Shown in pieces: positions 35,545 to 43,875 of a stretch of 64,000 bases of DNA. Position numbers and translations under genes: made by a program. Under the pieces are notes generated by a model. The model was not told the origin of the DNA, did no database searches, and saw only the letters and a list, made by a program, of their open reading frames with translations. Source of the DNA: Luteitalea pratensis (GTDB taxonomy: Bacteria; Acidobacteriota; Vicinamibacteria; Vicinamibacterales; Vicinamibacteraceae); assembly GCF_001618865.1 (NCBI RefSeq), contig NZ_CP015136.1, positions 841,001 through 905,000 of the forward strand, given 5' to 3'. How positions within the stretch are numbered: the first letter of the stretch is position 1; each line of letters begins with the position of its first letter.

Positions 35545-36535
35545 CGATTCCCTGCGAGCCTTCAGTTGCGGAATGCGCCTGCAGAAATCGTCTCGGGCAT
35601 GGAGCGCCTCCGCTGGAAATAGACGTCGTCGAGGCCATGGTACGCCTGTGCCCTGGTCTGATCCTTCGAGCCGAGAGGCATCAACGATGTCGACAGCGGT
35701 CGCAACAGCCGCGTTCGGTGGTTCCAACTGCAGATGAAGCCGTAGCCGGACAACGCCACGCTTGCTCGAGGAGCATGTCGCCCGTCGGTGCGATGGCAGT
35801 CGTCACGTCGTGTCAGTATGTCCTTACCAGCAGTGAAGCAACGTGATGTGGTCCTTCGCTCGAGGGCGGAGGCGGCCGACACAGGCTCCCGCACTCGGCA
35901 TCGCGCGTCGCGCGTGGCAGGAGGTAGCCGGAATGCCGAAGTGCATCCTGTCCCTGGCGACCGGGCCGCCCGGATCACGACGTCGTGCCCGAGGCGTGGC
36001 AGGCAGCACGCCGCCGACGGTCGGCTCGGCCCGCAACCGACGACGAGGGCTTTCAGGCTGAGCCTGGAGCGCCGACTGGGAGCGGCAGGCTCTGCCGCAG
36101 GGCCAGGTCGCCGACGAAAGGTTCGCGGTGTTACGGCGCGCGGTCGTATCGAGCGCAACGGCTCTACGGCTGAGTTCTCCGTCGTCACGTTGTCGCAGGC
36201 TGTCCTCAAGAGAACGAGGTTCGAACATGGAGCCTTGCATCGGGAGCGACCTGGGATCTGGGCCCCGGGGACCGGTATTCGGGACTGGGGACTTGGGACT
36301 CGGGATGCGCGGCGCGGCTGCCGTGGGGGCCGCCCGCCCGGCCCCGAAGTCGGGGCGAGGAGACGGCTGAAGCGTCTGGCATATGACACAAGCGGATCGG
36401 CGACCGGTGACACGTTCGCTATGATCGTTGGATGGCCCCATCGTGACGGGGCCTCGGGTGGTCGTCGCCATTTTGCCGGGGGCGTCCTCCGGCCGCAGGC
36501 ACTCGCGGCGAGCCGCCCAAGTCGAAGGAGCTTTC
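35545..36535. other. Gap without an intact gene, holding a flavoprotein remnant and weak repeats
   Basis: Nearly 1 kb without a convincing reading frame. At 35945-36058 on the minus strand a peptide reading LKALVVGCGPSRPSAACCLP continues RLGHDVVIRAARSP, clearly the damaged FAD-binding fold of a monooxygenase (normally VVGAGPSGLAAA and GHDVVVVE). Around 35.6 kb another frame reads LDDVYFQRRRSM. Weak GGGACTT/GGGACTC heptamers lie at about 36283-36312. Long open frames on the plus strand here are low-complexity artefacts of GC-rich sequence. The last 40 bases belong to the leader of the next gene, with AAGGAG at 36525-36530. Confidence 0.55.
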
Positions 36536-37984
36536 GTGTCGCACACCGTTCACATCCCCACGCCGCTTCGCCAATACACCGACAAGCTCGACACGGTGCA
36601 CATCGACGGGACGACCGTCGGCGACCTCCTTGCGCAGCTGACGACGACGTATCCGGAGCTGAAGAAGCACCTGTACAACGAACAGGGCAAGCTGCGGCAC
36701 TTCGTCAACATCTACGTCAACGACGAGGACATCCGCTACCTGCAGAAGGAGCAGACGGCACTCGGGACCGCCGACACGATCAGCATCATCCCGTCGGTGG
36801 CCGGTGGCAGCCAGGCGGCGCCGGCGGAATTGCCGGCCCTCGAACAGGAGGAGCTGGCGCGTTACAGCCGGCACCTGATCCTTCCGGAAGTAGGCGTCGA
36901 GGGGCAGAAGAAGCTCAAGGCGGCGAGGGTGCTGTGCGTCGGGGCCGGTGGTCTCGGCTCGCCGGTGCTGCTCTATCTCGCCGCGGCCGGCATCGGTCGC
37001 ATCGGTATCGTCGACTTCGACGTCGTCGATCTCAGCAACCTGCAGCGGCAGGTCGCGCACGGGACGTCCGACATCGGCCGGCGCAAGCTGGATTCCGCGC
37101 GCGACGCGGTGCTCGCGATCAACCCGCACGTGCAGGTCGATCTCTACGAGACGGCTCTTTCGTCGCAGAACGCGCTCGAACTGTTCGCGCCGTACGACAT
37201 CATCATCGACGGCACCGACAACTTCCCGACGCGTTACCTCGTGAACGACGCGTGCGTGCTGCTCGGGAAACCGAATGCCTACGGAAGCATCTTCCGCTTC
37301 GAGGGACAGGCGTCGGTGTTCGCGACCAAGGACGGCCCGTGCTACCGCTGCCTCTATCCCGAGCCGCCGCCTCCGGGGCTCGTGCCGAGTTGCGCCGAGG
37401 GCGGTGTCCTGGGCGTGCTGCCGGGGATCATCGGCGTGATTCAGGCGACCGAGGCGATCAAGCTGATTCTCGGTACCGGTGAGCCGCTCATCGGCCGGTT
37501 CCTGATCTACGACGCGTTGCGGATGAAGTTCCGCGAGCTCAAGCTCCGGCGCGATCCGGAGTGCCCGGTGTGCGGCGACCACCCGACGGTGAAGGCGCTG
37601 ATCGACTACGAGCAGTTCTGCGGCCTCAAGCCCGCGCCGGGTGCCGCGGCGGCGCACAGCACGGAGGTTCCCGCCATCACCGTGGAACAGCTGAAGCAGC
37701 GCCTCGATCGCGGCGACGACCTCGTCATCCTCGACGTGCGTGAGCCGTTCGAGGTGGACATCGTCCGGATCGAGGGTTCGACGGTGATCCCGCTCGGGGA
37801 ACTGCCCAGACGCATCGGCGAACTCGATCGCACGCGCGACCTCGTCGTGCAGTGCAAGGTCGGCGGCCGCAGCGCCAAGGCCGTCGCGCTTCTGCGCGAA
37901 CAGGGCTTCGACCGCGCCGTCAACCTCACCGGCGGCATCCTCGCCTGGGTCGACAGGATTGAGCCGGGCAAGGCGAAATACTAG
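36536..37984 (+). CDS. MoaD/ThiS - MoeB/ThiF - rhodanese fusion protein
   Basis: A 482-residue fusion. Residues 1-91 form a ubiquitin-like sulfur carrier ending IPSVAGG, whose Gly-Gly (90-91) is followed by more protein instead of being the free tail. Residues about 105-350 are an E1-like adenylyltransferase: VGAGGLGSPVLLYLA nucleotide loop, DNFPTRYL, the YRCLYP and CPVCGD zinc Cys pairs. Residues about 385-482 are a rhodanese with active-site Cys440 in VVQCKVGGRSAK. It likely loads sulfur for molybdopterin, thiamine or cysteine synthesis. GTG at 36536 with AAGGAG 5 bases upstream is the start. Confidence 0.92.
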   Translation: MSHTVHIPTPLRQYTDKLDTVHIDGTTVGDLLAQLTTTYPELKKHLYNEQGKLRHFVNIYVNDEDIRYLQKEQTALGTADTISIIPSVAGGSQAAPAELPALEQEELARYSRHLILPEVGVEGQKKLKAARVLCVGAGGLGSPVLLYLAAAGIGRIGIVDFDVVDLSNLQRQVAHGTSDIGRRKLDSARDAVLAINPHVQVDLYETALSSQNALELFAPYDIIIDGTDNFPTRYLVNDACVLLGKPNAYGSIFRFEGQASVFATKDGPCYRCLYPEPPPPGLVPSCAEGGVLGVLPGIIGVIQATEAIKLILGTGEPLIGRFLIYDALRMKFRELKLRRDPECPVCGDHPTVKALIDYEQFCGLKPAPGAAAAHSTEVPAITVEQLKQRLDRGDDLVILDVREPFEVDIVRIEGSTVIPLGELPRRIGELDRTRDLVVQCKVGGRSAKAVALLREQGFDRAVNLTGGILAWVDRIEPGKAKY

Positions 37985-38285
37985 AGAGGACGGAGGACGG
38001 AGGAGGGAGGACGGAGGAGGGAGGACGGAGGAGCGAGGTAGGACGGAGGACTGAGGTCGAGGACGGAGGAAGTTAACCCGTCCCTGGTAATGCCGGTGTA
38101 GACAGTCCGTCCTCGGCTTTCGGGTCTGCCTCCCCAATCCGTCCTCGGCCGATCTTGGCTCCAGTAGGCCTTATCGGCCGTCAGCGCGAGATGGTGCGTT
38201 ACACCCTCCCGGCGACCGCACCTCTTTCCTCGGTTCCTCTGCCCTACCTCCGTCCTCCGTCCTCCCTCCTCCGTCCTTTCACGGC
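37985..38285. repeat. GGAGGAC heptamer array, unassigned spacer, and GTCCTCC array
   Basis: GGACGGA/GGAGGGA units at 37985-38075 and complementary TCCGTCC/TCCCTCC units at about 38240-38280. The two are inverse complements about 165 bases apart, so a long hairpin is possible in any transcript crossing the gap. The bases between show no gene. Confidence 0.85.
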
Positions 38286-38309
38286 ACACTTCTCGCTCGG
38301 TCCCGTGGC

Positions 38310-38696
38310 ATGTCCGAGTTGCCACGCCAGGATCTCGTTGCCCGGGCGCGGGTGTTTTCGGTGCGTTTGCTCAAGGTTTGCGAGGGGTTGTTTCGCGATC
38401 CCGGGTGTTCGCGGCGGTTCGTGGAGAACCTGGCCGCTGCAGGAACTGCCATCGGGCAGAATCTGAGCGAAGCACAATCGTCAATGTCCCGCCGCCAGAT
38501 GGCACAGTGCTATCGCGTGGCGCTACGCGAATCGCGCGAAGCCAGGCACTCGCTGCAGATCGTCCATGACCTCCACAAGGGCGACGCTTCGGAGGTTGCG
38601 TGGCTCGCCGGCGAGGCCAACGAGTTCATCGCCATGCTCGTGACCTCCGTCCGCCGTCTCGACGAACCCGCCGACCGCGACGGCAGCCTCAGGTGA
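38310..38696 (+). CDS. Four-helix-bundle protein (S23/IVS type)
   Basis: A 128-residue all-helical protein starting MSELPRQDLVARARVFSVRL. FVENLAAAGTAIGQNLSEAQ with the internal GTAIGQNLSEA block and SLRESREA-like ALRESREARHSLQI are signatures of the small four-helix-bundle family first found in 23S rRNA intervening sequences and related to Avd of diversity-generating retroelements. No reverse transcriptase or rRNA lies nearby, so it is a stand-alone member, flanked on both sides by heptamer arrays. Likely binds nucleic acid as an oligomer. Confidence 0.8.
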   Translation: MSELPRQDLVARARVFSVRLLKVCEGLFRDPGCSRRFVENLAAAGTAIGQNLSEAQSSMSRRQMAQCYRVALRESREARHSLQIVHDLHKGDASEVAWLAGEANEFIAMLVTSVRRLDEPADRDGSLR

Positions 38697-38739
38697 ACCT
38701 GTTCCTGCCTCCGTGACGCGGGGCCTCCACCGCTCCCCA

Positions 38740-38852
38740 GCACCGAGTTCCTCCGTCCTCACCACCTTCCGCCTCTGTCCTCATCCCCCCTTTTCCTCGC
38801 TCCTCAATCCTTCCTCTCTCCTCCGTCCTCCCTCCTCCGTCCTTTCTGTAAC
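38740..38852. repeat. Heptamer array (TCCGTCC/TCCTCCC)
   Basis: Pyrimidine-rich units such as TCCGTCC, TCCTCCC and TCCTCTC on a 7-bp period with some drift, from about 38749 to 38848. Same family as 18.1 and 38.25 kb, complementary to the GGAGGAC arrays. Confidence 0.85.
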
Positions 38853-38939
38853 GGGCCGGCCACGAAGTTCCCGCGCACTATCCAAAGTTCCGCACCCGAT
38901 TTTCTGTTCGCCCCGCCTACCTCTGGCGTTAGCCCAGTC

Positions 38940-40007
38940 ATGCGACGCGTGTGCCTCGCGGGGGTGGTGGTGCTGCTGGGCGGGCTGATCGTGGCCCCGC
39001 TCGCGCAGACCCATGCGCCTGCGGTGTCGCCCCTGGCGGCCACGCTGCGCGAGACCGGCCTCTACAGCGACTGGGACACGAAGACCGTCGCGCCGGGCCA
39101 CCTTCGCTTTGCGCCGCAGTACCCGCTCTGGACCGACGGCGCCGCCAAGTCGCGATGGCTCCACCTCCCGCCGGATTCCTGGATCGATGCCTCGAACCCG
39201 GATGCGTGGGAGTTTCCGGTCGGCACCAAGGTGTGGAAGGAGTTCCGCTTCCACGGCGCGCCGGCCGAGACACGGATGATCGAGCGGACGACGGAGGGCT
39301 GGCGCTACGCGAGTTACGCCTGGCGGCCTGATGGTTCGGCCACGCTCGTCTCCGAGCGCGGGATCCTCAACAGCGTCGAGATCGCCAACGGCGTCCGCCA
39401 CGCGATCCCCTCACGCACCGATTGCACGGCATGCCACGAGGCCGGGCCATCCCGGCTCCTGAGCGTCAGTGCGCTGCAACTCTCTTCGGACCGCGATCCG
39501 CTGGCCCCGCACGCCGAACCGCTCCCCGAAGGCGCGGTCACGTTGCAGACCCTCGTGGACCGCGGACTCGTGCGCAACCTGCCCATGCAGCTGGCGCGCA
39601 GCGCCCCGCGCATCGCAGCGGCATCGCCGGTCGAGCGAGCGGCGCTCGGCTACCTGCACGGCAATTGCGGGATGTGCCACACGGGGGCCGGCGAGATGGC
39701 CTCACTCGGCTTCGTCCTGCAGTACCCGCTCGCCCAGGCGGTGGGCGCCTCGGCGCCCGCGCTGGGGACCTCGCTGGCCCAGCCAAGTCATTTCCAGGCT
39801 GCGGACCGTCCCGACCTGCGCGACCGTATCGCGCCTGGCAATCCCGACGCGAGCATGCTGCTGGCCCGCATGGACTCGCGTCATCCCGTACTCCAGATGC
39901 CCCCGCTCGGCAGCCGCATCGTCGACGCGGAGGCGGTTGCCCTCCTGCGGCGGTGGATCGCCGAGGGCACGGGCTCATCCCCACACACGCGCGCATCCGC
40001 GCGCTGA
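38940..40007 (+). CDS. Exported protein with two c-type heme motifs
   Basis: A 355-residue protein. Residues 1-25 are a signal peptide (MRRVCLAGVVVLLGGLIVAP). The central part has the motif CTACH near residue 162 and CGMCH near 245, two C-x-x-C-H sites for covalent heme c. PLWTDGAAKSRWLHLPP and the ending LLRRWIAEGTG resemble periplasmic SO2930-like diheme proteins. It probably transfers electrons in the periplasm with the next gene product, which starts 11 bases after its stop. Confidence 0.82.
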   Translation: MRRVCLAGVVVLLGGLIVAPLAQTHAPAVSPLAATLRETGLYSDWDTKTVAPGHLRFAPQYPLWTDGAAKSRWLHLPPDSWIDASNPDAWEFPVGTKVWKEFRFHGAPAETRMIERTTEGWRYASYAWRPDGSATLVSERGILNSVEIANGVRHAIPSRTDCTACHEAGPSRLLSVSALQLSSDRDPLAPHAEPLPEGAVTLQTLVDRGLVRNLPMQLARSAPRIAAASPVERAALGYLHGNCGMCHTGAGEMASLGFVLQYPLAQAVGASAPALGTSLAQPSHFQAADRPDLRDRIAPGNPDASMLLARMDSRHPVLQMPPLGSRIVDAEAVALLRRWIAEGTGSSPHTRASAR

Positions 40008-40018
40008 CCGGAGGCTTC

Positions 40019-41134
40019 ATGCGGTTCCCGTCAACACGTCCATCGTCTGTCCTCGGCGCCAGCCTGCTCGCCTTCGGTGTGCTGCTGGTGGTGCGCAGCG
40101 CCCATCCGAGCGCCCAGGTGGCGCCCACGGCCGCCGCGGGTGCGTCGCGGCTGGCCCATGGCGAGTACCTCGTGAAGACGGGCGGCTGCAACGACTGCCA
40201 CACGCCCTGGAAGTTGGGCGACAACGGTCCCGAGCCGGACATGTCGAAAATGCTGATGGGACATCCGGCCGGCCTTGTGGCAAACGATCCTCCGGGCCTG
40301 CAACTCCCCTGGATCGGCAGCGCGAGTTCGACGATGACCTCGTGGTCAGGTCCCTGGGGGCGCAGCTATACGGCCAACCTCACGTCCGATCGGGAGACCG
40401 GGATCGGGGCATGGACCGAGCGACAGTTCATCGACACCATTCGCAGCGGCAAGCACTGGGGTAACGGCCGGCCCCTGCTGCCGACGATGCCCTGGCCGGC
40501 GTTCCGCAACCTCGCCGACGATGACCTCGCGGCGATCTTCGCCTACCTGCAGACGGTTCCGGCGATCCGTAACAAGGTGCCGGACCCGGTGGTCGCGCCT
40601 GGCCCGCCGCCAGAGCCCCTGCCGACGACCAAGCTCCTGAAGGTCGCGCCCGGTCAAGCCGACCCAGTGTCGCGCGGGCGCTACCTGGTGACGGCCAAGG
40701 GGTGCGGCGACTGCCACACGCCGATGAAGATGGGCAGCAAGGGACCGGAATACGACATGACGCGCATGCTCTCCGGGTTCGACGCGCGCGGCGCGGTCCC
40801 GCCGATGCCACCCATCGAAGGCGCGGGGGAGGTCTACGTGCTCGAACCGGCGTTCGCTGGTGGGTGGGGGATGAGCTTCGCGGCCAACCTGACGTCCGAT
40901 GTCGAGACCGGCCTCGGCAGCTGGACCGAGCAGCAGTTCCTCGACACCCTGCGCAATGGCCGCCACCAGGGCCGCGGCCGTCAGCTCGTGCCGCCGATGC
41001 CCTGGCAGATCTTCGGCCAGATGAACGATGCGGATCTGAAGGCGATTTTCGCGTATCTCCGCACGGTGCCGGCGGTCAAGAACAAGGTCCCTGACCCGGT
41101 TGCGCCAGCGCCCTCGGCGTCGTCGAAGCGATAG
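40019..41134 (+). CDS. Diheme cytochrome c with duplicated domain
   Basis: About 371 residues with an N-terminal signal (LLAFGVLLVVRSAHPSAQ). Two homologous halves each carry heme motif CNDCH or CGDCH in the setting GEYLVKTGGC and GRYLVTAKGC, followed by TPWKLGDNGPE / TPMKMGSKGPE and an ANLTSDxETG stretch with likely axial Met nearby, then IFAYLQTVPAI / IFAYLRTVPAV. Internal duplication is obvious. Related to cytochrome subunits of alcohol or aldehyde dehydrogenases, though no dehydrogenase gene is adjacent. GGAGG precedes the ATG by 4 bases. Confidence 0.88.
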   Translation: MRFPSTRPSSVLGASLLAFGVLLVVRSAHPSAQVAPTAAAGASRLAHGEYLVKTGGCNDCHTPWKLGDNGPEPDMSKMLMGHPAGLVANDPPGLQLPWIGSASSTMTSWSGPWGRSYTANLTSDRETGIGAWTERQFIDTIRSGKHWGNGRPLLPTMPWPAFRNLADDDLAAIFAYLQTVPAIRNKVPDPVVAPGPPPEPLPTTKLLKVAPGQADPVSRGRYLVTAKGCGDCHTPMKMGSKGPEYDMTRMLSGFDARGAVPPMPPIEGAGEVYVLEPAFAGGWGMSFAANLTSDVETGLGSWTEQQFLDTLRNGRHQGRGRQLVPPMPWQIFGQMNDADLKAIFAYLRTVPAVKNKVPDPVAPAPSASSKR

Positions 41135-41231
41135 CTGTCGTCAGGGCACGCTTACGTGTCCTGCCCGACTGCGGTGCCGGGTTCCCCCTGCCGGAACCCG
41201 GTGCCCCCAAGGTCGACGGCTCCGTTACAAG

Positions 41232-41345
41232 GTAGCGGCCCGCTGTCCCAGCGGGCCGAGCCACGACCGCACCATGTCCTCGTCGGGCTGGGACAGCCCG
41301 ACGCTACCCTCGCCGATTCCCGATTCCCCGATCCCCGATTCGTGG
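41232..41345. repeat. Inverted pair of GTAG hairpins (BIME-like) and short heptamers
   Basis: GTAGCGGCCCGCTGTCCCAG with closing arm at 41232-41259, plus strand, and a perfect 10-bp-stem hairpin CGTCGGGCTG-GGA-CAGCCCGACG followed by CTAC at 41281-41307, which is the same element on the minus strand. Both carry the core CTGTCCCAG or its complement. CGATTCC/CCGATCC heptamers follow at about 41311-41342. The two hairpins form the classic head-to-head REP doublet layout. The rest of the 41135-41473 gap shows no gene. Confidence 0.88.
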
Positions 41346-41473
41346 AGACGTAGGCGTCGAAGTTGCTCGACGCTTCGCCAGGGCTGGGGGGCACCACCGG
41401 CCGGACCAGCCTCGCCTCAGAGCGGGGAAGCCGGCCGCTTTCACCCGGTTGCGGTTCCCGGTAGACTACTGAG

Positions 41474-41941
41474 ATGCTCCGCCTCTCCAAGAAGACCGAC
41501 TACGCCCTGATGGCCATGAAGCATCTCGCGCTTCATGGGGACCGCGGCGCATCGAGTGCCCGGGAGATCGCCGAGCAGTACGACATTCCTGCGGAATTGA
41601 TGGCCAAGGTGCTGCAGCGACTCGTGCGGCGGGGCCTCCTGCTCTCGCATCAGGGCACCCGCGGCGGCTATCAGCTCGCGCGCCCGGCGACGCTGATGTC
41701 GGTCGCGGACGTGATCCAGGCCGTCGACGGCCCGCTCACCGTGACCGCCTGCTCGACCGACGACCACGCCTGCGACCAGTACACGAAATGCAGCGTGCGT
41801 GACCCGCTCTGGCGCATCAAGGACCGCATCCTCACCGCCCTTGCCGCCTGCACGCTTGCCGAAATCGTGGACGACACCAGCGTGCCGACCATTCCGGTGA
41901 CGCTCTCGCGCCGTACACCTGCGCCCGTCACCGAACGCTGA
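41474..41941 (+). CDS. Rrf2/IscR-family Fe-S cluster-sensing regulator
   Basis: A 155-residue winged-helix regulator starting MLRLSKKTDYALMAM. Residues about 25-65 are the recognition helix and wing (QRLVRRGLLLSHQGTRGGYQL). Three Cys in TACSTDDHACDQYTKC (about residues 94-109) lie at IscR/SufR-like spacing for a labile cluster. It sits just upstream of the cysteine desulfurase and A-type carrier and probably controls them. Downstream is a heptamer array. Confidence 0.9.
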   Translation: MLRLSKKTDYALMAMKHLALHGDRGASSAREIAEQYDIPAELMAKVLQRLVRRGLLLSHQGTRGGYQLARPATLMSVADVIQAVDGPLTVTACSTDDHACDQYTKCSVRDPLWRIKDRILTALAACTLAEIVDDTSVPTIPVTLSRRTPAPVTER

Positions 41942-41959
41942 ACCACACGGGTGCCACGG

Positions 41960-42056
41960 GTCGGCCTTCGTCAGTCGGCCTTCGCGTCCAGCGTCCAGCG
42001 TCCAACGTCTAGCGTCCAACGTCTAGCGTCCAGCCTCAAGCATTAGGCGTTAACCC
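41960..42056. repeat. GTCCAGC heptamer array
   Basis: GGCCTTC-type units at about 41962-41986, then CGTCCAG/CGTCCAA/CGTCTAG for about eight copies to about 42032, then CCTCAAG/CATTAGG/CGTTAAC to the next start codon, all on a 7-bp period. It forms the leader of the desulfurase gene and leaves no room for a normal ribosome binding site. Confidence 0.9.
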
Positions 42057-42057
42057 A

Positions 42058-43365
42058 GTGTCCCGCCTCTATTTCGACGCCCACGCGACCACACCCTGCG
42101 ACCCGCAGGTGGTGGACGCGATGCTGCCGTTCTTCAGCGGACAGTTCGGCAACGCCGCAAGCCTCCAACATGCCTACGGGTGGGAGGCACAGCAGGCCGT
42201 CGAATCGGCCCGTCAGCACGTGGCGGACCTGGTCGGCGCCCGCCTGCGCGACGTGATCTTCACGAGCGGCGCCACCGAGGCCAACAATCTCGCCCTCTGC
42301 GGTGTAATCGACGCCGTTCGCGCTGCGGGCGGCCGACCCCGCTCGGCGACTCCCGACTCCCGACTTGGCACCCCGGAGCCGGCAGACGGAGGCGGACGTC
42401 CTCATGGGCCGCGCTCGGAGAGCGGGCCCTACCGGACTCCGGACCCGATTCCCGACTCCCCAGTCCCGAGTCGCGATCCCCATGTGCTGACGGTGGTGAC
42501 CGAGCACCCGGCGGTCCTCGAGCCCTGCGCAGACCTCGAGTCGCAGGGCGTCCGGGTGACGCGCGTGCCCGTGCGTCCCGACGGGCTCGTCGACGTTCCC
42601 GGCATGGCCGAGGCCATCACGCCGGGCACGACCGTGGTCTCGGTGATGGCCGGCAACAACGAGATCGGCGTCATCCAGCCGCTCGCCGACATCGCGCGTC
42701 TCGCCCACGCGGCGGGGGCCTGGTTTCACACCGACGCATCACAGGCCGCAGGGTTGGTTGCCATCGACATGGCGGCGATGGGCATCGACCTGCTCTCGTG
42801 TACCGCACACAAGATCTACGGCCCGAAGGGCGTCGGCGCCCTGGTGGTCCGGAGGGCGTCGAAGGTCGCGATCGCGCCCCGCCAGCGCGGCGGCGGGCAC
42901 GAGCGTGGCCTGCGCTCCGGCACCCTCAACGTGCCGGGCATCGTCGGGTTCGGCGAGGCGGCGCGCCTCGCGCGGGCTCGGCGTTTGACGGATGCGGCGC
43001 GCCTGGCGACGCTCCGCGACCGGTTGTGGGGACGATTGCAGTCGGCGTTGCAAGACGTGCACCTCCGCGGAGCCGAACAGCCGCGGCTGCCGCACAACCT
43101 CAACGTCGGGTTCGACGGCCTCACGGGACGCGACCTGGTGCTCGGGCTCACCGACGTCGCCGTGTCCCCCGGCGCGGCCTGTGCCTCCACATCAGCCGAG
43201 CCGTCGCATGTGCTGATGGCCCTCGGCCTGAGCGAGCCCGAGGCCCGGTCCTCGCTCCGTTTCGGTCTGCTGCGGACCACGACCGAGGCCGAGGTGGACG
43301 AGTTAGCCGACAGGGTCATTCGACTCGCCTCGGCACTTCGATCACAGCGCGCCGCGGCTCGATGA
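42058..43365 (+). CDS. iscS: Cysteine desulfurase (IscS/NifS class) carrying a repeat-derived insert
   Basis: PLP enzyme that takes sulfur from cysteine for Fe-S cluster assembly. 435 residues: FTSGATEANNLAL, EHPAVLEPC, TDASQAAG, TAHKIYGPKG with the Schiff-base Lys, and GAACASTSAEPSHVL with the catalytic Cys. The start is GTG. Residues about 91-141 (nucleotides 42328-42480) have no counterpart in the family. They are encoded by GACTCCC heptamers, a GTAG hairpin on the minus strand (42407-42432), and GATTCCC/GACTCCC heptamers. The insert is Pro/Gly/Ser-rich and lies between the Ala-Thr-Glu helix and the strand before the EHPAVL motif, a surface loop position. Confidence 0.92.
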   Translation: MSRLYFDAHATTPCDPQVVDAMLPFFSGQFGNAASLQHAYGWEAQQAVESARQHVADLVGARLRDVIFTSGATEANNLALCGVIDAVRAAGGRPRSATPDSRLGTPEPADGGGRPHGPRSESGPYRTPDPIPDSPVPSRDPHVLTVVTEHPAVLEPCADLESQGVRVTRVPVRPDGLVDVPGMAEAITPGTTVVSVMAGNNEIGVIQPLADIARLAHAAGAWFHTDASQAAGLVAIDMAAMGIDLLSCTAHKIYGPKGVGALVVRRASKVAIAPRQRGGGHERGLRSGTLNVPGIVGFGEAARLARARRLTDAARLATLRDRLWGRLQSALQDVHLRGAEQPRLPHNLNVGFDGLTGRDLVLGLTDVAVSPGAACASTSAEPSHVLMALGLSEPEARSSLRFGLLRTTTEAEVDELADRVIRLASALRSQRAAAR

Positions 43366-43500
43366 AACTGAAATGCCGCAATGCCGCGATGCCGCGAATG
43401 CCGAAAAGGCTTCGTGAAGCGGTAAAATGAAAAGGCGCACGTCGGGAGCGGTTTCGCATCGCAGCATTCCCAGCATTCCCGGCATCGCGGCATTACTGAA
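43366..43500. repeat. Octamer array forming a long inverted repeat ahead of iscA
   Basis: AATGCCGC octamers at 43371-43401 and GCATTCCC-type octamers at 43465-43494 are inverse complements. Arms 43380-43401 and 43473-43494 pair at 21 of 22 positions around a 71-base loop, and the loop itself holds a small GCTTC-GT-GAAGC hairpin at 43410-43421. The structure ends 14 bases before the A-type carrier ATG, so it may affect translation or transcript stability. Confidence 0.85.
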
Positions 43501-43508
43501 ATCCGACC

Positions 43509-43835
43509 ATGTACATCACACTCGACGCCGGACGGCAGATACACAAGTTGCTCGAGAAACAGGGCATGCAGGGCGGTGGCCTGCGGGTGGGGGTGAAGGC
43601 GGGCGGGTGCAGCGGCCTGAGCTACGTCTTCGCGTGGGAACCGCAGCCGGCCGAGCAGGATCAGGTGTTCGAAGGCCCCGAAGACTCGCGCATCTATGTG
43701 GATCCGAAGAGCTATCGGCTCCTCGAGGGCACGCAGATCGACTACGACACCAGCCTCATCAGCAAGGGATTCGTGGTCGTCAACCCGAAAGCCAAGGCGA
43801 CCTGCGGCTGTGGCACGTCGTTCTCCCTGAGCTAG
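43509..43835 (+). CDS. iscA: A-type Fe-S carrier protein (IscA/ErpA/HesB)
   Basis: A 108-residue carrier with the three conserved Cys: one in KAGGCSGLSYVF (about residue 35) and two in ATCGCGTSFS at the C-terminus. Length and spacing are standard. It follows the desulfurase in the same direction. The scaffold IscU is not nearby, so this small group may serve a SUF-type or reduced system encoded elsewhere. No clear ribosome binding site; a strong inverted repeat lies just upstream. Confidence 0.93.
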   Translation: MYITLDAGRQIHKLLEKQGMQGGGLRVGVKAGGCSGLSYVFAWEPQPAEQDQVFEGPEDSRIYVDPKSYRLLEGTQIDYDTSLISKGFVVVNPKAKATCGCGTSFSLS

Positions 43836-43875
43836 CGACCAGGCGCTGCCAGGCAGCCCTCTGCAAGACGCCAGC

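Noticed and set aside
35788-37482. Long plus-strand open frame of 564 codons across 35.8-37.5 kb
   Set aside because: It overlaps the MoaD-MoeB-rhodanese gene in another frame and is a GC-driven shadow rich in Arg, Ala and Gly with no family signature.
38310-38696. Diversity-generating retroelement accessory protein
   Set aside because: The four-helix-bundle fold fits, but there is no reverse transcriptase, template repeat or variable repeat nearby.
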